The notes: generated from the sequence alone by a model not told the origin. A stretch of DNA of 64,000 nucleotides from Microbacterium memoriense (GCF_025398275.1 NZ_JAODOR010000001.1:1-64000); one strand, 5' to 3'. Shown: positions 1 through 10,979, numbered from the stretch's first letter. Program-made: numbers and translations.

Positions 1-695
1 GCGGGAGCGGGCGCGGCGGGGGCCTCGGCGGCGGGCGTCTCGGCGGGCGCGGGTGCCTCGGCGGCGGGCGCGCCCGAACCGATGCGAGCGAGCGTCGCAC
101 CGACGGCGACGGTCTCATCTTCGGAGACCAACACCTCCAGGAGCGTGCCGGCAACCGGGGAGGGAATCTCCGTGTCGACCTTGTCGGTTGAGATCTCCAG
201 AAGCGGCTCATCGACCGCGACATCGTCGCCGACCTGCTTGAGCCAGCGCGTCACCGTGCCTTCGGTGACGCTCTCACCGAGTTCGGGGAGGAGGACATCC
301 TTCGCGTCGCCACCGGCGGCGGGTGCGGCCGGCTGCTCGGCAGCGGGAGCCGCTGCGGCAGGCGCCTCAGCTGCGGGTGCGGGCTCAGCGGCGGGGGCCT
401 CTGCCGCGGGCGTGGGTTGCTCAGCGGCGGCCGCGGCAGGCGCTTCGCCCGAACCGGATCCATCGCCGATCGTCGCGAGGACCGCGCCGACCTCAACGGT
501 CTCATCTTCCTGGAAGAAGATCTCTTCGATCACACCGCTCACCGGGGAGGGGATTTCGGTATCCACCTTGTCGGTGGAGATCTCGAGCAGGCCCTCATCG
601 GCCTCGATCGAGTCTCCGACCTTCTTGAGCCAGCGGGTGACCGTTCCCTCGGTAACGCTCTCGCCGAGCGCGGGGAGGACCACGGATGTGCTCAT
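1..695 (-). CDS. sucB: Dihydrolipoamide acyltransferase (E2, likely 2-oxoglutarate dehydrogenase), N-terminal part
   Basis: Only the N-terminal ~231 codons are in the window; the gene runs off the left edge. Two near-identical lipoyl domains are visible, each starting [18 protein letters not shown] and carrying the lipoylation motif [14 protein letters not shown]. They are joined by a Pro/Ala-rich flexible linker and followed by another. This is the usual N-terminus of actinobacterial E2 acyltransferases that move acyl groups between E1 and E3. The start ATG at 695 has GAAGGAGA about 7 nt upstream. It lies directly downstream of lpdA (E3) on the same strand. The catalytic domain is not visible, so 2-oxoglutarate rather than pyruvate or branched-chain specificity is inferred from family habit. 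Confidence 0.88.
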   Translation of the reverse strand, partial: MSTSVVLPALGESVTEGTVTRWLKKVGDSIEADEGLLEISTDKVDTEIPSPVSGVIEEIFFQEDETVEVGAVLATIGDGSGSGEAPAAAAAEQPTPAAEAPAAEPAPAAEAPAAAAPAAEQPAAPAAGGDAKDVLLPELGESVTEGTVTRWLKQVGDDVAVDEPLLEISTDKVDTEIPSPVAGTLLEVLVSEDETVAVGATLARIGSGAPAAEAPAPAETPAAEAPAAPAP

Positions 696-759
696 GACTG
701 TGTCTCCTTCAGAAAGTCGATGTCGTGTCTAGCTTAGTGAACAGCGCGCCCACGGGATG

Positions 760-2130
760 TCAGAGCGCGTGCAAGGGCTTGCCCGCGAGAGCGAGGAACG
801 CCTCGCCCAGGGCTTCGCTCTGCGTCGGATGCGCGTGGATCAGGGGCGCGAGGTCTTCCGGATGTGCCTCCCACGCGACAGCCAACTGGCCTTCCGTGAT
901 GAGTTCGCCGACGCGTTCGCCGACGAGGTGCACGCCGAGGACCGGGCCTTCGGTCGCGCGGACGATCTTGACGATGCCGGCCGTACCGATGATCTCGCTC
1001 TTCGCGTTTCCGGCCAGGTTGTACTCGTAGGTCTGCACGCGGTCACCGTGTTCGGCCCGGGCCTGCGCCTCGGTCAGTCCGACGGATGCGACCTCGGGCC
1101 GGCTGTACGTGACCCGGGGAATCGTGTGTTCGGGCACAGCGACCGGCGCGAGACCGGCGATCTGCTCGGCGACGTAGATACCCTGCTGGAATCCCCGGTG
1201 TGCCAATTGCAGACCGGGCACGATGTCACCGACCGCCCACACATGGGGGACGCTCGTGCGGAGCTGCTCATCGACCGTCACGAAGCCACGATCGAGCGTC
1301 ACACCCGCATCCTCAAAACCGAGTTCGGCCGTCGCAGGTCCGCGCCCGACAGCGACGAGCACGTAGTCCGCCGTCAGAGTCGAGCCGTCCTCCAGTGTGA
1401 GCGTGACGTCGTCGTCTGTCTGGCTCACCGAGGCGAATCGGGTGCCGAGCCGGGTCGCGATCCCGCGCTTGCGGTAGGCCCGCTCGAGCGCCTTACTGAG
1501 CGTCACGTCCTCGTTCGGCACGAGGTGATCCAGGGCCTCGACGATCGTGACCTCGGCCCCGAAGGAGCGCCAGACGCTGGCGAACTCGACGCCGATGACA
1601 CCGCCGCCGAGGATGATGACCCGTCCGGGCACCTCGTCGAGTGCGAGTGCCTCTTCGCTGCGAAGGACGCGTCCGCCGGCTTCGAGGCCGGGGAGGAGGC
1701 GACTGTACGAACCCGTGGCCAGGACGATGTCGGTCCCTCGGTACACATCGTCGCCGACCGTCACGGCGGGTCCGGACACCAGTCGCCCGTGGCCCGTGAC
1801 GACCGTGATGCCCCGCGCGGCGACGAGTCCTTCCAGGCCCTTGTACTTCTTCGCCACGATGTTCTCGCGGTACGCGGTGACCCCCGCGACGTCGATGCCC
1901 TCCCACGTCGCCCTCACCCCCACGGCGGTGGACTCGCGCACGTGATCGGCGACTTCTGCCGAGTGCAGCAGCGCCTTGGTGGGGACGCATCCGCGATGCA
2001 GGCAGGTCCCGCCGATCTTGTCCTTCTCGATGATGATGACGGAGCGGCCGAGCTCCGCGGCGCGGAGGGCCGCCGCGTAGCCGCCGGATCCGCCGCCCAG
2101 GATGACCAGGTCTGCCGTGTGCTCGGTCAT
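760..2130 (-). CDS. lpdA: Dihydrolipoyl dehydrogenase (E3)
   Basis: 456 aa, full length for the family. It reoxidises dihydrolipoamide on the E2 subunit using FAD and NAD+. Visible: N-terminal FAD motif GGGSGGYAAALRAAELG, redox-active disulfide in GGTCLHRGCVPTK, NAD-binding GGGVIGVEFASVWRSFG, FAD motif VWAVGD, and the C-terminal active-site HAHPTQSEA. The start codon overlaps the pepA stop by 4 nt (ATGA), so it is probably translationally coupled to pepA. The E2 gene follows 64 nt downstream, giving the order pepA-lpdA-sucB. Confidence 0.97.
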   Translation of the reverse strand: MTEHTADLVILGGGSGGYAAALRAAELGRSVIIIEKDKIGGTCLHRGCVPTKALLHSAEVADHVRESTAVGVRATWEGIDVAGVTAYRENIVAKKYKGLEGLVAARGITVVTGHGRLVSGPAVTVGDDVYRGTDIVLATGSYSRLLPGLEAGGRVLRSEEALALDEVPGRVIILGGGVIGVEFASVWRSFGAEVTIVEALDHLVPNEDVTLSKALERAYRKRGIATRLGTRFASVSQTDDDVTLTLEDGSTLTADYVLVAVGRGPATAELGFEDAGVTLDRGFVTVDEQLRTSVPHVWAVGDIVPGLQLAHRGFQQGIYVAEQIAGLAPVAVPEHTIPRVTYSRPEVASVGLTEAQARAEHGDRVQTYEYNLAGNAKSEIIGTAGIVKIVRATEGPVLGVHLVGERVGELITEGQLAVAWEAHPEDLAPLIHAHPTQSEALGEAFLALAGKPLHAL

Positions 2131-3638
2131 CGTCCGGCCTCCTCGAGGGCATCGATGTGGGTGAGGAAATCGATGAGGCTGCGCACCGTCGCTGCGGTCG
2201 GTCCCTTGTCGGTTGCCCCGAACGCGGTCTTGGCCGAGCCGGAGCCCGCGATGTCCAGGTGGACCCAGGGGATGCGCGGCGCATCGGGATCATCCGAGAC
2301 GCGCCCGATGAACCGCTGCAGGAAAAGCCCTGCGAACAGTGCCCCGCCGGAGGGGTCGCCGATTTTCGCGTTCTGCAGGTCGGCGATGGGGGAGTCCAAC
2401 TCGTCCTCCATGTGCGCCGGGAGGGGCATGTGCCATGCGGGCTCCGCCGAGCGGGTGGCCGCGGCGAGGTACGCCGCGACGGCGGCATCCTGACCCATCA
2501 CGCCGGTGTGACGGTTGCCGAGGGCCACCGTGATCGCGCCGGTCAACGTCGCGATGTCGACGATGACGTCCGGCTGTTCGCGGCTCGCCGCGACGAGGCC
2601 GTCGGCCAGGACGAGGCGACCTTCGGCGTCGGTGTTCAGAACTTCGACCGTCGTGCCGTCGAGGATCCGCAGGACGTCTCCGGGGCGGATGGCGCGCCCG
2701 GACGGCATGTTGTCGGCGACGCACAGCCATCCGGAGACATGGATGGGGAGGGCCAGTGCAGCGGCGGCACGCACGACGGCGAGCACCGTGGCGGCGCCGG
2801 CCATGTCGTACTTCATGCCGACCATGCCGGTCGGCGGCTTCAACGACAGTCCGCCGGTGTCGAACGTGATGCCTTTGCCGACGAGGGCGACGTGGCGCTC
2901 GGCACCCTCCGGCGCGTAGTCCAGCCGGATCATGCGCGGCGGACGGTCGGACCCCCGTCCAACGCCCAAGATGCCGCCGAATCCTTCCGCGGCCAGACGC
3001 TCCTCGTCGTAGATCTCGACGTCGACGGGGAGGTCGATGACGGACTCCACGGCGCGCTCGGCGAAGTCCTGGGGGCCCAGCCATTCGGCGGGGACGTGGA
3101 CGAGGTCCTTCACCAGAGCGGCGGCGGCCGCGGTGGCCTGCACGGTGGATTGCTCCGCGCCCGAGACGTCGCCGGTGGCGTACACCGTGACGCGCGTCGC
3201 GCGCTCCGGGCCAGGGGTGCTCTTATACCCGGCGAAGTGATATCCACCGAGCAAGGCGCCTTCCGCCGCGGCCTGCCATAGGTCGGCCGGCGCCAGTGGG
3301 GCGGCGACCGCCAGGTGTGCGAAACCGGTCGTCGTGCGCACGGCGACTCCGACCGCATCGCGAAGTGTGGCGGCATCCACGTCGTCACCGGTCCCCACGA
3401 TGAACAGCGGCAGGGTCGTCGACTGCGGCACGTGGACGCGCAGGATCGAGCCCGCGGCGCCGGTGAAGCCCAGCGCGCCGAGGGTCTCGATCAGGCCGGG
3501 CCACGCCGCGACAAAGCCCTCGTCGTCCGACAGGGCAGACAGTGGGGGGAGGGCCACCACGATCGCGTCGACGTCGAGCGACGAGTCGGGAAAGGAGGCG
3601 GTGGACAGCGTCAGCTCCGGAAACGGCATGTCTCCCAT
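2127..3638 (-). CDS. pepA: Leucyl aminopeptidase (M17)
   Basis: About 503 aa from the chosen ATG at 3638 (an ATG at 3629 is equally possible; an upstream in-frame extension to 3788 is too long and has no ribosome site). M17 zinc/manganese exopeptidase that removes N-terminal residues in the cytoplasm. The signature NTDAEGRLVLADGL and the metal-ligand segment GKGITFDTGGLSLKP are intact, after a less conserved N-terminal macro-like domain. First gene of the leftward pepA-lpdA-sucB group, and divergent from the PAC2 gene at 3746. Confidence 0.95.
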   Translation of the reverse strand: MGDMPFPELTLSTASFPDSSLDVDAIVVALPPLSALSDDEGFVAAWPGLIETLGALGFTGAAGSILRVHVPQSTTLPLFIVGTGDDVDAATLRDAVGVAVRTTTGFAHLAVAAPLAPADLWQAAAEGALLGGYHFAGYKSTPGPERATRVTVYATGDVSGAEQSTVQATAAAAALVKDLVHVPAEWLGPQDFAERAVESVIDLPVDVEIYDEERLAAEGFGGILGVGRGSDRPPRMIRLDYAPEGAERHVALVGKGITFDTGGLSLKPPTGMVGMKYDMAGAATVLAVVRAAAALALPIHVSGWLCVADNMPSGRAIRPGDVLRILDGTTVEVLNTDAEGRLVLADGLVAASREQPDVIVDIATLTGAITVALGNRHTGVMGQDAAVAAYLAAATRSAEPAWHMPLPAHMEDELDSPIADLQNAKIGDPSGGALFAGLFLQRFIGRVSDDPDAPRIPWVHLDIAGSGSAKTAFGATDKGPTAATVRSLIDFLTHIDALEEAGR

Positions 3639-3745
3639 CCTAGGTTTGCCCGCGCTGCCGAGGCGGGATCGCCCCTGTTCGACGTGTTCGCTGTCAGCGG
3701 GATGCCCGCGGCGCCGAGGTCCGGAGGTGCTCGTACAGTGGAACC

Positions 3746-4669
3746 ATGCCACTGTCCGGACCCCTGTACGAGCGCGTCGCGTCGGCACCGCCCGTGCCCT
3801 CGGGCCTTCCTCTCGTGATCGCGTTGACCGGCTTCACGGATGCCGGCGGCGCCATCGGGCGCATGATCGAGCTGTTCCGGGACGATCTGGAACCGACCCC
3901 GATCGTGTCCTTCTCCGCCGACGTCCTGCTCGACTACCGTGCGCGGCGCCCCACGATCACGTTCGACGAGGACCACTTGGTCGACTATCGTCCCCCGCGC
4001 CTCGAGTTGTCGTTGGCCCACGATGCGGTCGGCCAACCGTTCGTTCTGCTGTCCGGCTTCGAGCCGGACTTCGCGTGGGATGCCTTCACGGAAACCGTCG
4101 TCGGACTCGCCGAAGGGCTCGAAGTCGCGCACGTGACCTGGGTCCATGCGATCCCGATGCCGGTGCCGCACACCCGACCCCTCGGCACCACGGTCAGTGG
4201 AACGCGCACCGACCTGACGCAGGCGCATTCGGTGTGGAAGCCGCACACCCAGGTTCCCGCGACCGTGGGCCACCTGCTTGAGCACCGCTTCGCCGTTGCC
4301 GGCGCCGCGGTGTCGGGCTTCGTTCTGCTCGTGCCGCATTACCTCGCCGAGACCGAGTATCCCGCTGCGGCCCTCGCGGGGCTCGACAGTCTATCGGTCG
4401 CGACGGGTCTGGTCTTCGATGCCGATGCTGTGCGCGAAGAGAACCGTGACTACCTCGCGAAGGTCGAGGACCAGGTGTCGGGGAGCGACGAACTCACCTC
4501 GATGCTGCACGCTCTCGAGGAACGCTACGACTCCTATATGGCGGGATCGAACCTCGGTCAGCCCATCATCCACGCCGGCGACCTTCCGAGTGCGGATGAA
4601 TTGGCGGCGGAACTCGAGCGATTCCTGGCTGACCGGCGCAGCGACGACGACAAGCGCGGGCGTCGCTGA
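3746..4669 (+). CDS. PAC2 family protein
   Basis: 307 aa. The N-terminus (GLPLVIALTGFTDAGGAIGRMIELFRDDL) and the pattern of a fold with an internal ligand-binding core match the PAC2 (proteasome assembly chaperone 2-like) family, common in Actinobacteria and usually of unknown function. No signal peptide or membrane segment. Start ATG at 3746. Monocistronic in appearance; rpoD follows about 210 nt later behind its own leader. No proteasome genes are in the window, so a chaperone role is not implied. Confidence 0.9.
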   Translation: MPLSGPLYERVASAPPVPSGLPLVIALTGFTDAGGAIGRMIELFRDDLEPTPIVSFSADVLLDYRARRPTITFDEDHLVDYRPPRLELSLAHDAVGQPFVLLSGFEPDFAWDAFTETVVGLAEGLEVAHVTWVHAIPMPVPHTRPLGTTVSGTRTDLTQAHSVWKPHTQVPATVGHLLEHRFAVAGAAVSGFVLLVPHYLAETEYPAAALAGLDSLSVATGLVFDADAVREENRDYLAKVEDQVSGSDELTSMLHALEERYDSYMAGSNLGQPIIHAGDLPSADELAAELERFLADRRSDDDKRGRR

Positions 4670-4880
4670 CGGAATGCCGGATGTCGTCCCCGTGTTGTGT
4701 CTGGGGGCGGGGGTTGGGCGCTCAGCGACCCGCGTCACCCCCGCGATGATGTATGCGACAATAGACACTTGACCCGTTGTCACCAGTGGTGATGTTCCGC
4801 GTGCGGAACGTCCCGAGGACTTGACAAGGGTCTTACTAGTGTCCGAAAGCCCGGCGGTCCCCGTCGGTGAAAGGCGAGAC

Positions 4881-6268
<1,388 letters not shown>

Positions 6269-6272
<4 letters not shown>

Positions 6273-6970
6273 GCGCGGACGTTCCCAACGACGGCAAGGC
6301 GCTCACGGTCACGGTCGAAGGGACGGCGTTCGCGCGCATTCCGATCCGTACCCGCGTCGTCATGCCGGGCGATGACCTCGATGCGTTCATTACGGAGTAC
6401 GCCGCAGACGTCGTTCGCGCCGGCGACCTCCTGTTCGTGACCGAGAAGATCGTCGCCATCACGCAGGGACGCTCGTTCACTCTCGACGAAATCACACCGC
6501 GTCCGCTCGCCCGGTTCCTCTCGAAGTACGTGACCCGTACCTCGTATGGGATCGGACTCGGCATGCCCGAGACCATGGAGATGGCGCTCCGCGAGTGCGG
6601 AACCCCGCGCATCCTCTTCGCCGCCGGCGTCAGCGCCATCACGAAACTCTTCGGCCGACGCGGTGACTTCTACCGCATCGCGGGCGACAAGGCCCGTGCG
6701 ATCGACGGCCCCACCCCTGGGACGATCCCGCCGTACAACAAGGCCGTCGTCTTGGGACCCACTGACCCCGATGCCGTCGCCGCACACCTGAAGGCGCTCC
6801 TCGGCGACATCGCGGATGTTGCGGTCGTCGACATCAACGACATCGGCGGCAACATCCTCGGCTCGACGCTGGACAAGGCGGCGGAGCAGCGTCTCGTCCG
6901 CATCCTCGGTGACAACCCGCTGGGGCAGGGACACCAGTCCACGCCGCTCGGCATCATCCGTCCCGCCTGA
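6269..6970 (+). CDS. Coenzyme F420-0:L-glutamate ligase family protein (CofE-like)
   Basis: 233 aa, ATG overlapping the sigA stop (ATGA). Sequence features such as [52 protein letters not shown] and [14 protein letters not shown] match the CofE/F420 ligase fold, which adds glutamate to F420-0 with GTP. No other F420 biosynthesis gene is nearby, so the substrate is uncertain; actinobacteria carry CofE-like paralogues that are annotated only by family. The tight overlap implies co-translation with sigA. Confidence 0.85.
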
Positions 6971-7018
6971 GGCACACGCCTTGGACACCGATCCGCGGCG
7001 TGACAACGCGCAGCGCGT

Positions 7019-7100
7019 TCCGTATTCAGTCTCCCCGGAGAGCAATCGCGCCGATCCCCGATGATTCGGCGGTGTCCGCGCCGGCCAGACTGAATACGGA
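7019..7100. repeat. Nested inverted repeat between convergent genes
   Basis: TCCGTATTCAGTCT at 7019-7032 is perfectly complementary to AGACTGAATACGGA at 7087-7100. Inside the 54-nt spacer, CGCCGA (7049-7054) pairs with TCGGCG (7066-7071), so the whole block can fold as one branched hairpin. It lies between the convergent cofE-like and ATP-grasp genes, which fits a bidirectional terminator, though no T-run follows either arm. A small decayed mobile repeat is the alternative. Confidence 0.6.
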
Positions 7101-7116
7101 CCCGTAGATCGCGCCG

Positions 7117-8142
7117 TCAGATTCCCATGGCGGCGCGGTAGCGGGGCAGGTGGCCGCGGCGGATGCCGGTGGCCGATGGCTTGTTCTCGAACACGCCGGC
7201 GCCCCAGTTCCCTTCGACGAGGACCGGGCCGGAGGCGGTCGCGACGATGTCCCATCCGACGTAGCGGACCTGCGGGACGACCAGGGCGACCTCGGTGATG
7301 AGAGCGCGGACCTCCTCCATCATCGGCAGGCGGAAGTCGGCGATGCGCGCGCCGGTGTCGGGGTGGGTCTCGTAAAGCTCGCCATGGATGTCGTAGCCCA
7401 TGCCCATCGCGCGGCCGTCCTCGTGGAGAGCCGTGTAGAAACCGCCGAATGCGCCCTGATCGCTCACGTTGCCGCGACCGAACTTCTGCGCCATGTTGAT
7501 GATCTCCACGGTGCCGTCGTCTTTCACGAACGTTGTGACGCGAGTGGTGTTGGCGGTTCCCGGAGCGATCGCCTCGAGTGCCTCATGCTGCGTGATGCGC
7601 TCCTCGACGAGAAGTTCGCCCTTCGCGACCAGCTCAGCGTGGAACGCAGGCCAGTCGGTGACCGTCGTGGTGTCGTAGCGGCTGACACCGAAGCCGGACT
7701 TGCTCACCGGCATCTTCCCGATCACGACAGGATGACGCTGCGCGAACTCGCGGAGTTCATCCGCACCCGCCTCCTCCAAGTCCAGCCACTCGCGACCGAG
7801 GAATCGGTCGAAGAGTCGATTGAACTCGATCTTGTGGTGGAAGTGGTGGACGAACGCAGGGTCGTCGAAGGTCTTCGACAGCTCGAGCGCGAGAGGGCTC
7901 GTCACCCAGGTCGCACGCTCCGCTCTGTTCAGAATCGCGAAGTCGAACTCGATGTAGTCGTTGAATCCGACGCGCTTCACACCGGCGGACCAGAGCATGT
8001 CGACCAGCACGACCGGGTACTTCTTCCCGTGGATGCGGGCGGTCTTTCGGGCGCGATCCGTCACGGATCTCACGTCGAAGCCGCGCGCACGCTCCCACAG
8101 GAAGCGCAGTCGGTCGATGGGCGCGAGGGCGCTCGAAGGCAT
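7117..8142 (-). CDS. ATP-grasp family protein (sugar-transfer-associated type)
   Basis: 341 aa, ATG at 8142 with GGGAGGA 7 nt upstream. The middle and C-terminal parts carry ATP-grasp hallmarks (KMPVSKSGFGV, ELLVEERITQHEAL, the C-terminal VRYVGWDIVATASGPVLVEGN), closest to the sugar-transfer-associated ATP-grasp family often found near cell-surface polysaccharide genes. No glycosyltransferase genes flank it here, so its carboxylate and acceptor substrates are unknown. It is convergent with the cofE-like gene. Confidence 0.8.
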   Translation of the reverse strand: MPSSALAPIDRLRFLWERARGFDVRSVTDRARKTARIHGKKYPVVLVDMLWSAGVKRVGFNDYIEFDFAILNRAERATWVTSPLALELSKTFDDPAFVHHFHHKIEFNRLFDRFLGREWLDLEEAGADELREFAQRHPVVIGKMPVSKSGFGVSRYDTTTVTDWPAFHAELVAKGELLVEERITQHEALEAIAPGTANTTRVTTFVKDDGTVEIINMAQKFGRGNVSDQGAFGGFYTALHEDGRAMGMGYDIHGELYETHPDTGARIADFRLPMMEEVRALITEVALVVPQVRYVGWDIVATASGPVLVEGNWGAGVFENKPSATGIRRGHLPRYRAAMGI

Positions 8143-8197
8143 GGGGCGTCCTCCCGGACTGGTGGAGACTGTGTCCCCCCAGTCTACGAGGGAGCGC

Positions 8198-8419
8198 TCA
8201 GCGAGCGTCGATCAGCCGAGCAGTCTCGTCGTGCCAGTTGGTCGCGATCGTGCGCAACTTCTCTTCATACTTCCGGCCGTGGTGGGCGCAGAACAGCAAC
8301 TCGCTACCGTTGACTTCGGCGGAGATATAAGCCTGAGCGCCGCAGGAATCGCAACGGTCTCCTGTGGTCAAACGGTACTCGAGGACGGCGGTGGTCTCAG
8401 CGGTGTCAGTCATGCTCAT
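8198..8419 (-). CDS. Small zinc-ribbon-like protein (DUF7455 type)
   Basis: 73 aa, from ATG at 8419, chosen because AGGAGG lies 7 nt upstream; longer in-frame extensions lack a ribosome site. A short acidic N-terminus precedes a CDSCGAQ...LFCAHHGRKY pair that looks like a Cys2/Cys-His metal-binding knuckle. Small proteins of this kind are widespread in Actinobacteria with no assigned function. Divergent from parE and downstream of nothing obvious. Confidence 0.8.
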   Translation of the reverse strand: MSMTDTAETTAVLEYRLTTGDRCDSCGAQAYISAEVNGSELLFCAHHGRKYEEKLRTIATNWHDETARLIDAR

Positions 8420-8621
8420 TTCGGGGCCTCCTCGATCGGTGGGATGATGCATCCCCGTCGGTGCGGATGTCTCACATACAACCACGCGAATCCATGATTC
8501 ATGCCGAGATCCGGTCACATTTCGCTGTACGCGTACGAGGCTGGCCCGAGATGCGGCCAGACCTCGCGTGCTGAGTGTGTCCTGCGGCCCGTGTCGTCGG
8601 GGCTGGATACGCTTGAGGATT

Positions 8622-10709
8622 GTGACCGCCGAGTATTCCGCCCACCACCTTCAGGTGCTCGAAGGGCTCGAGGCCGTCCGCAAGCGCCCGGGTATGTACA
8701 TCGGGTCCACCGACTCACGCGGGCTCATGCATTGCGTGTGGGAGATCATCGACAACTCCGTCGATGAGGCCCTCGGCGGATTCGGCACGCGCATCGACAT
8801 CCGTCTGCACCCCGACGGGAGCGTCGAGGTGTGCGACCGTGCCCGTGGCATCCCCGTGGACGTCGAGCCACGCACCGGCCTCACCGGGGTCGAGGTCGTG
8901 TTCACGAAGCTGCATGCCGGCGGCAAGTTCGGCGGTGGCTCGTACGCCGCCTCCGGCGGTCTGCACGGCGTGGGTGCCTCCGTCGTCAACGCCCTCTCCG
9001 AACGACTCGATGTGGAAGTCGACCGCAACGGCAAGACGTACGCGATGTCGTTCCACCGCGGTGAGCCGGGTCAATTCGCGGGGCCGTCCCCGGATTCACC
9101 CTTCACCCCGTTCGAGCGGTCGTCTGAGCTGCGCGTCGTCGGCAAGGTCGCCAAGGGCGTCACCGGCACCCGCATCCGCTATTGGGCGGACCGGCAGATC
9201 TTCACGAAGGATGCCGCCTTCCATCTCGATGAGCTCGAGCAGCGCGCACGCCAGACCGCGTTCCTGGTCCCGGGTCTCGAAATCGTCATCGACGACGAAC
9301 GGCCGCAGGCTGTCTCGGGGACCGAGCCCAGCTCGACGAGCTATCGGTTCGACGGGGGCATCTCGGAATTCGCCGACTTCCTTGCCCCCGACACACCTAT
9401 CACGGATACCTGGCGGCTGAGCGGCGAGGGCACTTTCACCGAGACGGTGCCCGTGCTGCAGGCCACGGGTGCGATGGTGCCGACCGAGGTCGAACGCACG
9501 TGTCAGGTCGACCTCGCGCTGCGGTGGGGGACCGGGTACGAGACGGTGGGACGGTCGTTCGTGAACATCATCGCGACGCCCAAGGGCGGCACCCACCAGG
9601 CCGGTTTCGAACAGGGCTTGATGAAAGTCGTCCGCGATCAGATCCAGCAGAATGCCCGGCGGCTGAAAGTCGGAACGGGCGAGAAGATCGAGAAGGACGA
9701 CATCCTCGCCGGGCTCACTTCAGTGCTCACCGTGCGCCTGCCCGAGCCCCAGTTCGAAGGCCAGACGAAGGAAATCCTCGGTACGCCGGCCGTTCGCAAC
9801 ATCGTGACGAGTGTCGTGACGCGCGAGCTCGCCGCGCGGTTCGCCTCGACCAAACGCGACGACAAGGCCCAGACGTCGTTGCTCCTGGACAAAGTCGTCT
9901 CCGAGATGAAAGCGCGCATCTCCGCGCGCACGCACAAAGAGACCCAACGACGCAAGAACGCGCTGGAGAGCTCTTCACTCCCGGTGAAGCTCGCTGACTG
10001 TCGCACGAACGACATCGCGCAGTCGGAGCTGTTCATCGTCGAGGGTGATTCGGCCCTCGGCACAGCGAAGAACGCGCGCAACAGCGAGTATCAGGCACTC
10101 CTGCCGATTCGGGGAAAGATCCTCAACGTGCAGAAGGCGTCGATCAGCGACATGCTGTCCAACGCCGAGTGCGCCGCGATCATCCAGGTGATCGGCGCCG
10201 GGTCTGGGCGGTCCTTCGACCTCGACGCGGCGCGTTACGGCAAGGTGATCCTGATGAGCGACGCCGACGTCGACGGGGCACACATCCGCACCCTGCTGCT
10301 CACACTTTTCTTCCGATACATGCGTCCGCTCATCGAGGACGGGCGGGTCTATGCGGCCGTGCCACCACTGCACCGTGTCATCGTGCCGAATCCGGGCGCG
10401 AAGCCCAACGACATGATCTACACGTACTCGGAGAAGGAACTCCACACTCTCCTGGCAGGCCTCCAGAAGTCCGGAAAGCGCTGGCAGGAACCGGTGCAGC
10501 GGTACAAGGGGCTCGGCGAGATGGATGCCGATCAACTCGCCACGACGACGATGGATCGCGCCGGCCGCACCCTCCGCCGCGTGCGCGTGCAAGACGCCGA
10601 AGCGGCGTCGCGAGTCTTCGAGCTGCTGATGGGGAGCGATGTCGCGCCCCGTCGCGACTTCATCATCGGATCGAGTGATCGGCTGTCGCGCGAAGCGATC
10701 GACGCCTGA
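8622..10709 (+). CDS. parE: DNA topoisomerase IV subunit B
   Basis: About 695 aa from GTG at 8622 (GAGG just upstream); in-frame sequence to 8568 has no good start. GHKL ATPase motifs are present (EIIDNSVDEAL, DRARGIP, GGKFGGGSYAASGGLHGVG), with the transducer domain and the TOPRIM motifs LFIVEGDSALG and LMSDADVDGAHI. It could be GyrB by sequence alone. The nearby gyrA/parC-type gene at 13062, away from any oriC genes such as dnaA/dnaN/recF, argues for ParE. It decatenates daughter chromosomes together with ParC. Confidence 0.9.
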   Translation: MTAEYSAHHLQVLEGLEAVRKRPGMYIGSTDSRGLMHCVWEIIDNSVDEALGGFGTRIDIRLHPDGSVEVCDRARGIPVDVEPRTGLTGVEVVFTKLHAGGKFGGGSYAASGGLHGVGASVVNALSERLDVEVDRNGKTYAMSFHRGEPGQFAGPSPDSPFTPFERSSELRVVGKVAKGVTGTRIRYWADRQIFTKDAAFHLDELEQRARQTAFLVPGLEIVIDDERPQAVSGTEPSSTSYRFDGGISEFADFLAPDTPITDTWRLSGEGTFTETVPVLQATGAMVPTEVERTCQVDLALRWGTGYETVGRSFVNIIATPKGGTHQAGFEQGLMKVVRDQIQQNARRLKVGTGEKIEKDDILAGLTSVLTVRLPEPQFEGQTKEILGTPAVRNIVTSVVTRELAARFASTKRDDKAQTSLLLDKVVSEMKARISARTHKETQRRKNALESSSLPVKLADCRTNDIAQSELFIVEGDSALGTAKNARNSEYQALLPIRGKILNVQKASISDMLSNAECAAIIQVIGAGSGRSFDLDAARYGKVILMSDADVDGAHIRTLLLTLFFRYMRPLIEDGRVYAAVPPLHRVIVPNPGAKPNDMIYTYSEKELHTLLAGLQKSGKRWQEPVQRYKGLGEMDADQLATTTMDRAGRTLRRVRVQDAEAASRVFELLMGSDVAPRRDFIIGSSDRLSREAIDA

Positions 10710-10749
10710 TCGGCGTGAGAATGCCCGTCGACTCCGGGCACACGGAGGG

Positions 10750-10780
10750 CCCGGGATCGATCTGGGGGGTCGATCCCGGG
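10750..10780 (+). terminator. Hairpin downstream of parE
   Basis: CCCGGGATCGA (10750-10760) pairs perfectly with TCGATCCCGGG (10770-10780) across a 9-nt loop, 41 nt after the parE stop. The stem is very stable; no clear T-run follows, which is common in high-GC actinobacterial terminators. Confidence 0.65.
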
Positions 10781-10877
10781 CAGTGCCGTGCGTCTGGGCA
10801 CCAGTTTCCGGCCGACGAAGGCGCATAGCGACTCTTCATCCCCGAATGACCGGGCTCACAGGTGCCGTTCGCAAGTG

Positions 10878-10898
10878 AAAAACCGCTGGGGGAGCGGT
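10878..10898 (-). terminator. Intrinsic terminator on the minus strand
   Basis: Read on the minus strand, ACCGCT-CCCCC-AGCGGT is followed directly by TTTT, a textbook Rho-independent signal (10898 down to 10878). It lies about 100 nt past the stop of the histidine kinase gene. It could end that operon, or a short RNA started at the operator-like site at 10954-10979. Confidence 0.6.
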
Positions 10899-10953
10899 AC
10901 TTCGGCTGAACCCAGATTACGGATGGCTCTCGGCGAGGGCCGTCGACCTTCGC

Positions 10954-10979
10954 CTAGTACGCCTACGACTTTCGTCTAG
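10954..10979. promoter_or_regulatory. Operator-like site B of the two-component locus
   Basis: CTAGTACGCC followed by TACGACTTTCGTCTAG. It matches site A at 12314-12340 almost base for base (CTAGnnCGCyTACGACTTTCGTC, then TAG), apart from one missing G in the right arm. It lies 18 nt past the end of the kinase gene. The shared CTAG side suggests a leftward promoter element, whose transcript would reach the terminator at 10878 after roughly 70 nt. Confidence 0.45.

Noticed and set aside
8568..8621. Upstream start for parE at 8568
   Set aside because: The added residues (MLSVSCGPCRRGWIRLRI) do not match any GyrB/ParE N-terminus, and GTG 8622 has a nearby GAGG.
10683..10832. Minus-strand frame starting MKSRYAPSSAGNWCP overlapping the parE 3' end
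   Set aside because: It crosses the parE terminator hairpin and parE coding sequence, with no Shine-Dalgarno; likely chance.
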